Of a stretch of DNA of 64,000 nt, positions 8,001 through 16,595 are shown piece by piece (the stretch's first letter is position 1; every line of letters starts with the position of its first letter). This DNA is from UBA7672 sp041398245 (GTDB lineage Bacteria > Pseudomonadota > Alphaproteobacteria > Caulobacterales > Hyphomonadaceae). A model generated the notes under the pieces. It was given only the letters and a program-made list of their open reading frames with translations. It was not told where the DNA came from and searched no databases. The stretch is from NCBI GenBank assembly GCA_041398245.1, contig JAWKVC010000006.1:124001-188000 (forward strand). Direction: 5' to 3'. The translations under genes were made by a program, and so were the position numbers.

Positions 8001-8600
8001 CTATGTCCTGTAGCTGTCGATTTCGTCGATGAGGCGCTGCAGACGAGCCGCGGCCACGAGATTGAGGATCACGATCCCGGCGAACACGATCGCGGCGAGA
8101 CCGGCAACGCCGAGCAGACCCATGCCCCACGTCACAGTTCTCTGCGCCTCTGGCGCGCCAATCCAGAACGCGACAAGCCAGAGCGCAAACCCCGGCACGA
8201 TCGGACCGATGTACCAGAGCCAGACTGTACGCAGTGCATCCCGCTGACGCGCCAGCTCGGTCCGCTGGAAGTCGGCAAGGCTGGCGGCGCTGGCGTTGGG
8301 CGGCAGAGCGGAAGCGCGTGCGAGCCGATGCAGATTCCACATCACCAGCAAAGCGCCGGCGATGATCATCAGGTTGGCGATGGGCCAGAGCGGTGTCGCC
8401 GGCGTTGGCCACGTGGCGTACCAGGCGAAGGCGGCGATCACGATGGCGCCGGCGAAATATTCCACCAGATTGCGGCGCTGGATATTCCGCTGGAAGGCGG
8501 AAGCCCGCGCCCGCATCTCGTCAGCCGAGATCGTGATTTCTGGCGCCGGCATCGACTGCCACAGCGATTGCAGATCGTCCTTGTGCTGTGCGTTGCTCAT
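8001..8600 (-). CDS. Membrane protein, candidate anti-sigma partner
   Basis: A 199-residue protein with a 45-residue soluble N-terminus followed by four likely membrane helices (about residues 48-66, 72-90, 124-145 and 152-175). The ATG at 8600 overlaps the stop of the ECF sigma gene (ATGA), so the two are translationally coupled. This position and topology, cytoplasmic N-terminus then membrane helices, suit an anti-sigma factor, but I see no zinc-binding HxxxCxxC motif, so the call is by context only. The serine hydrolase gene follows 4 bases later. Confidence 0.65.
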   Translation of the reverse strand: MSNAQHKDDLQSLWQSMPAPEITISADEMRARASAFQRNIQRRNLVEYFAGAIVIAAFAWYATWPTPATPLWPIANLMIIAGALLVMWNLHRLARASALPPNASAASLADFQRTELARQRDALRTVWLWYIGPIVPGFALWLVAFWIGAPEAQRTVTWGMGLLGVAGLAAIVFAGIVILNLVAAARLQRLIDEIDSYRT

Positions 8601-9124
8601 GTCTGTTCGCTCGCGCTGAGTCTTTTGGCCAGCACGGCCTTGATGCGGTGAATACGAGTGGCGACCGCGCCGGGGGAAAGACCTGTGATGTCTCCGGTCT
8701 CCCTGGCGTCGAGGCCGTCGAGATAGAGCAGCATGACCTGCCGGTCCGGTGGCTTCAGTTGATGGATCAGGGTCATCAGACGGGCCAGCGTATCGTTCTC
8801 GGCGTGGGCGTCGTGCGTGGTAAGGGGGTCTGGCGCATCGGCGATGTGATCGAGATCGACCCATTGCGACGTACGTGCGCGCCGGTCCTTCATCACATGG
8901 CTGGCGGCCGTGTTGTGTGCGACGCGATAGACCCAGGTGCGCAGGGAAGCGAGGCCGCGATACTGGTCGAAGCTGCGCCACAGCGCGAAGTGGATGTCCT
9001 GCAGCAGATCGCGCTGGCGGTCAGCGTCGCGCTCATAGGCACGCGCCAACCGACCCAGCGCAGGGCCGAATTCGGCTGCTGCGCGGGCGTAAAGCTCGTC
9101 CTGGCTGAGGCTCGCCGCGTCCAT
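8597..9124 (-). CDS. ECF-type RNA polymerase sigma-70 family factor
   Basis: A 175-residue sigma factor containing region 2 (DLLQDIHFALWRSFDQYRG, then LRTWVYRVAHNTA) and region 4 (the helix-turn-helix GLDARETGDITGLSPGAV, ending in the recognition helix ATRIHRIKAVL). Length and lack of regions 1 and 3 are typical of ECF sigmas. It is first in an operon with a membrane protein and a serine hydrolase, and so is likely to control an envelope or cell-wall response. It probably directs its own promoter upstream of 9124; no consensus was identified. Confidence 0.85.
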   Translation of the reverse strand: MDAASLSQDELYARAAAEFGPALGRLARAYERDADRQRDLLQDIHFALWRSFDQYRGLASLRTWVYRVAHNTAASHVMKDRRARTSQWVDLDHIADAPDPLTTHDAHAENDTLARLMTLIHQLKPPDRQVMLLYLDGLDARETGDITGLSPGAVATRIHRIKAVLAKRLSASEQT

Positions 9125-9199
9125 GCCTGTCCCCTGGCCCCTATGGCCTGTTCGGGGAAGATAGTCTCCGGGTCGGCGGGATTTCTTACAGGCCGCGTC

Positions 9200-9574
9200 T
9201 CAGACTTTCACGACTTCCTTGACCGCATAGGTCAGGGGCCGGTCGTCCTCGTCCGTTACGGTGACGTATTCGCCTGTCTTGAACGGGTGGCGGCCCAGCT
9301 TGAAGACGGGCTCGTCGTCTTCGGTCGTGCCGGCTTCATAGTCAAAATACCAGTTATCGCCGCGCCGGCGCAACAAACCATCGCGCGGCTCCGGCAGGTC
9401 GGGCGAGAAGTGATGCACGGTGCACTTGTCGTGATTGGCCTTCCAGGCAGCCTCGTCGAGCAGCCCGTTGGCGTCGAGCGGAGCGACAAGCGTATAGCCA
9501 TAGCGGTCATCGCCATTGGCGAATTCGGTGCCGGGGTTGCGCGCAAGGCGCAACGTAATGCGGAAAAGCGCCAT
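9200..9574 (-). CDS. Hypothetical protein
   Basis: A 124-residue acidic soluble protein. The ATG at 9574 (MALFRITLRL) follows AGGAGG at 8 bases, which rules out the longer frame to 9610. The sequence mixes short beta-strand-like stretches (GYTLVAPLD, NWYFDYEAG, EYVTVTDEDD) with charged loops. I do not recognise a family and see no catalytic motif. It is a single gene between the sigma operon and the divergent DUF389 gene. Confidence 0.65.
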   Translation of the reverse strand: MALFRITLRLARNPGTEFANGDDRYGYTLVAPLDANGLLDEAAWKANHDKCTVHHFSPDLPEPRDGLLRRRGDNWYFDYEAGTTEDDEPVFKLGRHPFKTGEYVTVTDEDDRPLTYAVKEVVKV

Positions 9575-9753
9575 GGTCCTGTCCTCCTGTGGCTCGTTGT
9601 TCTCTGCCACAGGAGATGGGCCCGAACTTGCGAAAGATCAAATGCCGGAAGGTCTTGATCTGGGTCAGCGCTACCGGCAGCGCGGCGACCTAGTCTGACA
9701 AACGATTGGCGGAGAAGGCCATGGCCGCTGCCTAGTCTGGATGCTGTTCTGGT

Positions 9754-10782
9754 ATGTCCGCGCGTCTCGTCGAAGTGATCGTAGCTGATCCTGAGGTGCA
9801 GGAAGCGCGCGAGCTGCTTGCGACCTACAGCCGCCGCCTGTGGCAGGAATCCGTTCCCGGCGGCCGGGAAAAGTTTTCCAGCATCGTCATGCCGCAGGAT
9901 GTTGAGCCGGCACTCGCTGCACTGGGAGATCGCTTCAGTCACTCGCCGGGCTTTTCCGCCGTCGTCGTCCAGCTTGAAGCGGTGGTCCCCGCTCTGGCCG
10001 AAGCGGACGGCGAGCCTGTCGCCGGACCAGACGCGCATCGCCCGCAGACGCCCATCGAGCGCTTCCTCAGCCGGGACCGGAGGAGCACCGACGAAATCTA
10101 CGATGACATCGTGGACGCAACCGCGATCACGCCGATGTACCTTATGACGGTTGTCCTCTCAGCCATCATCGCCGCGCTTGCTATGACGACAGGGCAGACC
10201 GCCGTGGTGATTGGAGCGATGGTCATCGCGCCGCTGCTGAGCCCGACGCTTGCGGTCGCCATGGCGGCAACCGTGGGAGACTGGCCGCTCGGGCTCAGAG
10301 CGATGCGCACGCTCCTGTTGGGCGCTGGCGTCGTGCTTGTCTCAACCGCCTTGCTTGGCCTGATGCTCGATTTCAATCCCGATACAGCCGAGCTTCACAA
10401 CCGTACGATTGTCCATCTGGCCGATATCGCGCTGGCGCTTGCGTCGGGCGCGGCCGGCGTTCTTGCGTTGAGCAAGGGCGCGTCGTCATCGCTTGTCGGC
10501 GTGATGATTGCCGTTGCACTTGTGCCGCCGCTTTCCGCCGCCGGCCTCTATTTCGGCGGTGGCGAGCCTGTGCTTGGTCTGCGGGCGGTGTTCCTGTTCG
10601 CCAACAACCTCGTCTGCATCAACATCGCGGGCATTGCGGCCTTTCTAGTTCAGGGCCTGCCGCCGAAGCGCTGGCGCATTACGGCCGGCATCCTTGGCGT
10701 CTGGATCGTCGTGCTGTTGCTGTTCGTCGCCATGATCACGGGCCGGATCGCGCTCGGTATTGCCTGGAGCGGTGAGACATAG
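9754..10782 (+). CDS. DUF389 family membrane protein
   Basis: A 342-residue protein. Residues 1-100 are soluble with an alpha/beta pattern, followed by a conserved ISPMY-like stretch (TAITPMYLMTVVLSAIIA) and six or so membrane helices containing GAMVIAPLLSP and MIAVALVPPLSAAG, which are hallmarks of DUF389/TIGR00341 proteins. The function of the family is not established; a transport or sensing role at the inner membrane has been proposed. It is transcribed alone, convergent with ccr. Confidence 0.85.
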   Translation: MSARLVEVIVADPEVQEARELLATYSRRLWQESVPGGREKFSSIVMPQDVEPALAALGDRFSHSPGFSAVVVQLEAVVPALAEADGEPVAGPDAHRPQTPIERFLSRDRRSTDEIYDDIVDATAITPMYLMTVVLSAIIAALAMTTGQTAVVIGAMVIAPLLSPTLAVAMAATVGDWPLGLRAMRTLLLGAGVVLVSTALLGLMLDFNPDTAELHNRTIVHLADIALALASGAAGVLALSKGASSSLVGVMIAVALVPPLSAAGLYFGGGEPVLGLRAVFLFANNLVCINIAGIAAFLVQGLPPKRWRITAGILGVWIVVLLLFVAMITGRIALGIAWSGET

Positions 10783-10843
10783 ACGATGGCTCAGGAAGCG
10801 CTGCGCGCTCCTTTAGCGTCGTGCGACAAGCAGTAAATTCGGC

Positions 10844-12118
10844 CTAGGCGGACGCAGGTCCGGCTTCGAGCACGTCTTCCACCGTGCGTAGACCCGGTTT
10901 GGGCGACGTCACCAGCACGGCCATGTTTCCGGGCAGGTGCTTGTTGTCGAGCATCTTCTCGTGCGCGGCGGGGATGTCCGCCCACGGGAAGACTTCCGAC
11001 ATGCACGGATCGAGGCGGCGCTCCAGCATGAGCTGGTTGGCCTGGCTCGCCTGATAGAGGTTGGCGAAGTGCGAACCCTGCACGCGCTTCTGGCGCATCC
11101 ACAGGAAGCGCGCATCCATGGTGAGGTTGAAGCCCGTTGTGCCGGCGCAGATGACCACCATGCCGCCGCGCTTCACGACGAATACCGAGACCGGCATCGT
11201 CGCTTCGCCCGGGTGTTCGAACACGATGTCGACATCCTTGCCGCCGGTGAATTGCCAGATGGCTTTGCCGAACTTGCGGGCTTCCTTCATGTAGTCGTTG
11301 AACTCGGGCGAGTTCACTTTCGGAAGCTGGCCCCAGCATTTGAAATTCTTGCGGTTGATGACGCCCTTGGCGCCCATCGACAGCACGAAGTCGGCCTTGT
11401 CGTCTTCGGATACGACGCCGATCGCATTGGCGCCGGCGACGGCGCAGAGCTGCACCGCGTACGAGCCGAGGCCGCCCGAGGCGCCCCACACCAGAACGTT
11501 CTGCCCCGGGCGCAGGATGTGCGGACGATGGCCGAACAGCATGCGGTAGGCGGTCGCCAGCGTCAGCGTGTAGCAGGCGGACTCTTCCCACGTGAGATGC
11601 TTGGGACGCTCCATCAGCTGGCGCGACTGAACGCGGCAGAACTGGGCGAACGAACCGTCCGGCGTCTCGTAGCCCCAGATGCGCTGGCTCGGCGAGAACA
11701 TCGGGTCGCCGCCATTGCACTCTTCGTCGTCGCCGTCGTCCTGGTTGCAGTGGATGACCACTTCGTCGCCCGGCTTCCAGCGCTTCACGCGCGAGCCGAC
11801 GGCCCAGACGATGCCGGCCGCGTCCGATCCGGCAATGTGATAGGGTTGCTTGTGCACGTCGAACATCGACACGGGCTCGCCGAGGCCGGCCCAGATGCCG
11901 TTGTAGTTGACGCCAGCGGCCATCACGAGAACGAGCACTTCGTCCGACGCGATCTCTGGCGTCGGCACGACCTCAAGCTGCATGGCGGTCTTTGGGCGGC
12001 CCTGACGCTCGCGGCGGATCGCCCACGCGTGCATCGTCTTCGGAACGTGGAAGTCAGGCGGAATCTCGCCGACTGCGTACAGGTCTTTCACTTCGCGAGC
12101 CGCTGCGCCGTCTGCCAC
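10844..12118 (-). CDS. ccr: Crotonyl-CoA carboxylase/reductase
   Basis: A 424-residue medium-chain dehydrogenase/reductase of full family length. It reductively carboxylates crotonyl-CoA with CO2 and NADPH to (2S)-ethylmalonyl-CoA, the key step of the ethylmalonyl-CoA pathway. Recognisable features: the extended N-terminus (MHAWAIRRERQG), MAAGVNYNG, GSDAAGIVWAVG, and the NADPH Rossmann segment LVWGASGGLGSYAVQ; VFEHPGEATMP and MVVICAGTTGFN are typical of Ccr rather than ordinary quinone reductases. The start is GTG 12118, with GGGGAGAG 7 bases upstream. It stands alone; the mutase and dehydrogenase of the pathway are at 17.2-19.1 kb and 61.7-63.4 kb. A TTGC/GCAA palindrome cluster lies 111-138 bases upstream. 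Confidence 0.93.
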   Translation of the reverse strand: MADGAAAREVKDLYAVGEIPPDFHVPKTMHAWAIRRERQGRPKTAMQLEVVPTPEIASDEVLVLVMAAGVNYNGIWAGLGEPVSMFDVHKQPYHIAGSDAAGIVWAVGSRVKRWKPGDEVVIHCNQDDGDDEECNGGDPMFSPSQRIWGYETPDGSFAQFCRVQSRQLMERPKHLTWEESACYTLTLATAYRMLFGHRPHILRPGQNVLVWGASGGLGSYAVQLCAVAGANAIGVVSEDDKADFVLSMGAKGVINRKNFKCWGQLPKVNSPEFNDYMKEARKFGKAIWQFTGGKDVDIVFEHPGEATMPVSVFVVKRGGMVVICAGTTGFNLTMDARFLWMRQKRVQGSHFANLYQASQANQLMLERRLDPCMSEVFPWADIPAAHEKMLDNKHLPGNMAVLVTSPKPGLRTVEDVLEAGPASA

Positions 12119-12228
12119 TACTGTCTCTCCCCGCGCCGGTAATCCTCCCCCTGACCCTGTGAGCGTTTCGCGCGCTCGGGCCGAGAGGGGCCGTCAAACG
12201 GGCGTCACATTGTCCAAGGAGCGGACGG

Positions 12229-12256
12229 ATTGCAAGCAATCTTGTTGCACTGCAAT
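12229..12256. promoter_or_regulatory. Candidate operator upstream of ccr (TTGC/GCAA palindromes)
   Basis: Two adjacent palindromes, TTGCAAGCAA (12230-12239) and TTGCACTGCAA (12245-12255), together form a larger inverted repeat with ATTGCA and TGCAAT at its ends. The site lies 111-138 bases before the ccr start. Related sequence is present before ecm (17115-17140) and mcd (63463-63480). ScfR-family acyl-CoA regulators such as PccR bind TTTGCAAA-like elements, so one of these is a reasonable candidate; no such regulator gene is in the window. Confidence 0.5.
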
Positions 12257-12302
12257 AGAGAGGCCAGGCGTGTGGCGGCAAGGCTCCGTCGTATTGGCGC
12301 AA

Positions 12303-12485
12303 TCAGGCGGGACGTTCTGCCTCAGCCTCCGCCTCGACAGGGGGCAAGGCGTTGCGGGAACCGGGGCAGGACGAGGCATGGCTCGTCGCCTCCACCTGTG
12401 GAGCGGAGAACGCAGCCAGCAGGACAAACGCCATCGAGGCGAATCCCGCCCCAAATCCGATCAGCGAACGAGGTGAAAGGCCCAT
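12303..12485 (-). CDS. Small hypothetical membrane-anchored protein
   Basis: A 60-residue protein with one hydrophobic segment (IGFGAGFASMAFVLLAAF) after a short N-terminus and a Pro/Glu/Ala-rich tail with two cysteines. ATG 12485 has GGGGAG 8 bases upstream; a start at 12512 would add nine residues. The single membrane helix and good ribosome site favour a real gene, but there is no family match. It lies upstream of ccr on the same strand, about 185 bases away. Confidence 0.45.
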   Translation of the reverse strand: MGLSPRSLIGFGAGFASMAFVLLAAFSAPQVEATSHASSCPGSRNALPPVEAEAEAERPA

Positions 12486-12537
12486 GCCGGTGTCTCCCCA
12501 TGTCCGCGACAAAGGAGGACACCCGACTGTGGCAAGA

Positions 12538-13287
12538 TCAGGACGATCTGGCCTGCGGGCAATATTGTCCGGCGAGGATTCGGCCCTGTCCCGGCTCTTG
12601 CACGATCAGCGCACAGCCATATCCGGCGGCCGGAAGCGCGGCCTTGGGAGACTTTCCGTCTAGCTTCTTCAGCGCCGTCACCAGATGGGCGGAGCGCAGC
12701 GACCGGCCATTGTTTTCTCCGCCGCCAACGCGCGTCGACGCTTCCAGCTTGAAGGTCGCGAGATACAGTTCAGCATCAGCGGGCGCGCCTTTGACATCGA
12801 AGGAAAGCCCCGCCGCCGTGGCCGTCACGCCGATGCGCACGGCGCCGCGCGCGGATCTCTGCCGGCGTACCAGACCGTTGATCGCATCCTTGTCGAAGCC
12901 CACGGTTTCGGCTGCGCCGTCGATCACGGCCTGGGGCGTATAGACCTGCGAGCGGCCCCGGATACGCTGGTTGTAGGCGCGCTGCCGGTCCGTCCAGGCC
13001 GAGCTGGAGTAGGGGTCCTTCCACGCCCCAGCTGCCGTCTGCAGCCTGTCCCAGTAATCGACGTGCCATTCCAATGCGATCAGATCGTCCTGGCTGGCGA
13101 ATTCGTGGAACAGCGCCTCGGCCGGCGGGCAGGACGAACAACTCTGCGAGGTGAACAGCTCGACCACCACCGCGCCATCCGTTGCTGGCTCGGCGAAGGA
13201 CCGTCCCAGACCTGAAACAACGACAAGGCCGCCGATCGCGAGGGCGGCGGCGGCCGCGCCGGCAAGTGCAGGAAGGGCGAGGCGCAT
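12538..13287 (-). CDS. DUF1223 secreted thioredoxin-like protein
   Basis: A 249-residue protein with an N-terminal membrane or signal segment (ALPALAGAAAAALAIGGLVV). The mature part starts with VVELFTSQSCSSCPPAE, the CxxC-containing signature of DUF1223 proteins, which have a thioredoxin-like fold. WHVDYWDRLG-like WHVDYWDRL and YTPQAVIDG follow as family landmarks. Function unknown; a periplasmic redox role is plausible from the CSSC motif. The start ATG 13287 has AGGAGAG upstream; a longer frame to 13365 is rejected. Confidence 0.85.
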   Translation of the reverse strand: MRLALPALAGAAAAALAIGGLVVVSGLGRSFAEPATDGAVVVELFTSQSCSSCPPAEALFHEFASQDDLIALEWHVDYWDRLQTAAGAWKDPYSSSAWTDRQRAYNQRIRGRSQVYTPQAVIDGAAETVGFDKDAINGLVRRQRSARGAVRIGVTATAAGLSFDVKGAPADAELYLATFKLEASTRVGGGENNGRSLRSAHLVTALKKLDGKSPKAALPAAGYGCALIVQEPGQGRILAGQYCPQARSS

Positions 13288-13389
13288 GCGTTCTCTCCTG
13301 ACGTCCGCATCAAACCAGTTCGCACGACCGGCCCACATGGTTACACATAGTTCCAGGGATGCCACCCGGCATCAGCAAAAGGGTATCAC

Positions 13390-14277
13390 ATGGCGCGTCA
13401 GGCCTGGCTCAACGGCGTCTACATTGCAGCCGAGGAGGCGAAGATCTCGCCCTTCGACCGGGGCTTCCTGTTCGCCGACGGCGTCTATGAGGTGACGGCC
13501 GTGTTCAACGGCCGCCTGGTCGACATGGAGCGGCATCTCGACCGGCTGGAGCGCAGCCTGCGCGAGCTGAAATTCGGCGCCATGCCGGACAGGCAGGAGC
13601 TCGAGCAGGTGCATCGCCGTCTGGTGGATCTCAACGGCATCGACGAGGGCTATGTCTACCTGCAGGTGACGCGCGGCGCCTATGGCGGCCGCGATTTTGT
13701 CGCGCCGGAGGAGCCGCGGCTCACCATCTTCATGTTCGCCGAAAAGCGCGCGCTGATCGATACGCCGTCGGCCCGCAACGGCCTGCGCGTCGTGACATTG
13801 CCCGACATCCGCTGGGCGCGGCGCGACATCAAGTCGGTCGGCCTGCTGGCGCAGGCGATGGCCAAGACCGAAGCGAAACACAAGGGCGCCGACGATGCCT
13901 GGCTCGTCGCGCCGGATGGTCTGGTCACCGAAGGCGCCTCGTCCAATGCATGGATCGTCACGAAGGACGGCGAGATCATCACACGCGCCCTGTCGAACAT
14001 GATCCTGGCGGGCGTCACGCGCCATGCCCTGTTTGATGCGTTGGGCCAGCGCGGGCGAAAGATCACCGAGCGCAGCTTCACGGTGGAAGAGGCCCGCAAT
14101 GCGGCCGAAGCCTTCGTGACCGCCGCCACGGGTCTGGTGACGCCGGTTGTGGAAATCGACGGCGCGAAGCTGGGCGATGGCAGGCCCGGCAAGGTTACGC
14201 GCGAGGTGCAGCGGCTCTACTACACTGCCATCGGCGCGGATGTGGCGAAGGCCGCGCCGTTCGTCGACGAAGGCTGA
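13390..14277 (+). CDS. dat: D-amino acid transaminase (class IV aminotransferase)
   Basis: A 295-residue fold-type IV PLP enzyme. Landmarks: ISPFDRGFLFADGVYEV at the N-terminus, the PLP lysine in RRDIKSVG (about residue 148), VTEGASSNAW binding the cofactor (about residue 180) and a late TAATGLVTPV. These match D-alanine transaminases, which interconvert D-alanine and D-glutamate for peptidoglycan. A branched-chain or aminodeoxychorismate lyase activity is the main alternative within the fold. Convergent with the carboxylesterase gene, 4 bases apart. Confidence 0.85.
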   Translation: MARQAWLNGVYIAAEEAKISPFDRGFLFADGVYEVTAVFNGRLVDMERHLDRLERSLRELKFGAMPDRQELEQVHRRLVDLNGIDEGYVYLQVTRGAYGGRDFVAPEEPRLTIFMFAEKRALIDTPSARNGLRVVTLPDIRWARRDIKSVGLLAQAMAKTEAKHKGADDAWLVAPDGLVTEGASSNAWIVTKDGEIITRALSNMILAGVTRHALFDALGQRGRKITERSFTVEEARNAAEAFVTAATGLVTPVVEIDGAKLGDGRPGKVTREVQRLYYTAIGADVAKAAPFVDEG

Positions 14278-14281
14278 TCAG

Positions 14282-15826
14282 TTACTTGGCGTACCGCGCA
14301 GCAATCGCGTCCCACCGGTCCCTGTGCGGGGAGGCTTTCGCGACGGGCCCGTCATTGGTGAACTCAAGCAGCTGGTCGCTCGCCGCGTCATAGCGCGGCC
14401 ATGTCGGCAGGCCATCGCCATTGGGATCGCCCGTCTTCGCGAAGTTGACCCAGTAGGCGGTGGCGTAGTCCGCCTGTTTCTGGTCGTTCGCATCGGTCGG
14501 ATAGGGTGAGGCGGAAAGCGTGTTGAACACATACTGCCGCTCCTGCGCGTGGGGCGTGCCGAGGTATTTGCCTTGCACGGAGGGCGAGAGCACGTCGAAG
14601 CGATAAAGGAAGGCCGGGTTGCGCCACGCGGCATGCACCCCGGCAAGGTGGCGCGCGGGCTCGGCGAAGATGATGTCGCCCATGATCCGCGCAGCCATGT
14701 CGCCTTCGGTTGGATAGGTCAGCGCCAAAGTGCGCATCTCCGTCAGCTTCGCGCCGATAACGCGCATGAGGGAGTTGTCGATGTCCTCCGGCTTGGCGGG
14801 AAACTCGGCGCTGTTGTAGCCGACGAGGTAGGGAACGGCCGCCTCGATCCCCTTGGCGAACGCTTCCGTCACCGTCATCGGGATGATGCGTCCATCGACG
14901 ATCGGGCCGCCCCCGCCGAAAGTTGAGGGGTCGCCCGCTGCGATGATTGTATCCGCGGGAATGGCGCGAAGGTCGGCGGGCGTCTTCGCATCGACGCCGA
15001 GCGACTCGATGAAGGTCTCGCCTTCGGATTCGGCGGAGGGCAGGCCGCGCGGGCTCTTGCGATCCAGATAGACGACATTCTCGCGGCCGGCGCCGGACTG
15101 GACGATGGCCTTGTGGAACAGGCCGCGCGCAAGCGGCGAGATCATCAGCTTCTGCACCGCCATGCCGCCCGCGCTCTCGCCGAAGATGGTGACGTTGCCG
15201 GGATCGCCGCCAAAGCTCGCGATATTGCGCTTCACCCATTCGAGCGAGGCGATCATGTCGAGCATGCCATAGTTGGCGACGGGGCCGCCGTCCGCTTCCT
15301 CGCTCAGCAGCGGATGCGCGAACGACCCGAACCGGCCAAGGCGATAGTTGATCGACACAAGCACGACGCCGCGCTTGGCGAACTCTGTTCCGTCATAGAG
15401 GTCCGCGCTGCCCGATCCGTTCACGAAGCCGCCGCCATGGATCCACACCATGACGGGACGTTTTGCATTCGCGGCGAGACCCTGCGTGAACACGTTCAGC
15501 GTGAGGCAGTCCTCGCTGGCCGGATACTGGCCGATGCCGTTGTCGGGATTGGGCATCTTCTGCATGCAGATGTCGCCATACTGCGTGGCGTCGCGCACGC
15601 CGTTCCAGCTGGCGGCCGGCTGCGGCGGCTTCCAGCGCAGATCGCCAACGGGCGCGGCGGCGTACGGCACGCCCTTGAAGGCGAGCACGCCTCCGGCCTC
15701 AAGCGGGCGAAGCTGGCCGTTGACCGTCGTCGCGATCGTCGTGGCGGCATTCCCGTCTGGCGTCGCTGATGGAGCGGCTGTGCAGGCGGCAGCGAAGAGC
15801 ACAATGCCGAAGGCCAGGCGTTTCAT
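14282..15826 (-). CDS. Type B carboxylesterase/lipase lipoprotein
   Basis: A 514-residue alpha/beta hydrolase with lipoprotein signal (MKRLAFGIVLFAAAC, lipobox AAAC). The oxyanion-hole segment PVMVWIHGGGF and the nucleophile motif VTIFGESAGG (serine near residue 218) define the carboxylesterase type B family; PYAAAPVGDLRWKPPQP near residue 50 is another hallmark. It probably hydrolyses carboxylic esters in the periplasm or at the outer membrane. ATG 15826 is preceded by GGGGAG at good spacing; the ATG six bases upstream sits too close to it, and the longer frame to 16048 overlaps the divergent gene. Confidence 0.85.
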   Translation of the reverse strand: MKRLAFGIVLFAAACTAAPSATPDGNAATTIATTVNGQLRPLEAGGVLAFKGVPYAAAPVGDLRWKPPQPAASWNGVRDATQYGDICMQKMPNPDNGIGQYPASEDCLTLNVFTQGLAANAKRPVMVWIHGGGFVNGSGSADLYDGTEFAKRGVVLVSINYRLGRFGSFAHPLLSEEADGGPVANYGMLDMIASLEWVKRNIASFGGDPGNVTIFGESAGGMAVQKLMISPLARGLFHKAIVQSGAGRENVVYLDRKSPRGLPSAESEGETFIESLGVDAKTPADLRAIPADTIIAAGDPSTFGGGGPIVDGRIIPMTVTEAFAKGIEAAVPYLVGYNSAEFPAKPEDIDNSLMRVIGAKLTEMRTLALTYPTEGDMAARIMGDIIFAEPARHLAGVHAAWRNPAFLYRFDVLSPSVQGKYLGTPHAQERQYVFNTLSASPYPTDANDQKQADYATAYWVNFAKTGDPNGDGLPTWPRYDAASDQLLEFTNDGPVAKASPHRDRWDAIAARYAK

Positions 15827-15927
15827 GATCATCTCCCCTTGGTCGGTCTCTTGTCCCGACTTCTTTGCGCTCTGAAAGCGTGCGACGATCACGCATTGGG
15901 CGCAAGCGGTCGGGGCGGGGGGAGGCG

Positions 15928-16485
15928 ATGAGCCGTTGGACGATCTGGGTTGCCGCGGCTGTTGCGGTTGCGTTGACGGCCTGTCTTCCGCCAAAGCCCG
16001 AGCGACCGGCCAGTGTCCCGGCGGATGCAACGCTTGAATACTGGCCAAAGATTGGATGGGGTTGGAAACTCTGCATTGACGGGCCGAGGGGAAGCGCGCT
16101 GCTGTCGTGGAGCAATGGGGGACTGCCGTTCACCCAGCTGCGTCCGGCTAATTGTGAGGTCGCAGGTCGGGACAGGCGCGACTTTTTGCGCGCGGAAGGC
16201 TCGGACTATCGGATCGATTTCCTGTTCCCGGCCGGCCCCACGGATTTTTCACTCGATTCCGAGCGACGTACATGTCCGCACACAATTTCCTCCAACGACA
16301 TCGAAGGGTTCCGGACGACGCTTGAAGCGGTCATCGCATCGGGCAAGCTGACGCCGACGGCCACTGAAGCAATAGCCGGCTTGATGGAAAGGCTAACCGC
16401 CATAAGTCCGGAACGCCTGCTGCTTTCGGGCGGCGAGGGGAACTCCGACTTCTGGAGCGTGAGGTGCGCTGTAGCTTCCGAGTGA
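15928..16485 (+). CDS. Hypothetical lipoprotein
   Basis: A 185-residue protein with a signal sequence (IWVAAAVAVALTAC) ending in lipobox LTAC. Four further cysteines in the mature part (LCIDG, ANCEV, RTCPH, VRCAV) could form disulfides in the periplasm. No family recognised. ATG 15928 directly follows GGAGG (15921-15925); longer starts have no ribosome site. It is divergent from the carboxylesterase, sharing about 100 bases of upstream sequence. Confidence 0.65.
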   Translation: MSRWTIWVAAAVAVALTACLPPKPERPASVPADATLEYWPKIGWGWKLCIDGPRGSALLSWSNGGLPFTQLRPANCEVAGRDRRDFLRAEGSDYRIDFLFPAGPTDFSLDSERRTCPHTISSNDIEGFRTTLEAVIASGKLTPTATEAIAGLMERLTAISPERLLLSGGEGNSDFWSVRCAVASE

Positions 16486-16595
16486 TGTCTCGGCTCCGCG
16501 GGGCCAGCGAATCCTCGCCAGGAATTCGAGCCGCCAAACGCGATTTTTGACCCGGATTGCGTTATGCCTTCGAGGCATGTGATTCGGAGGTCGCG

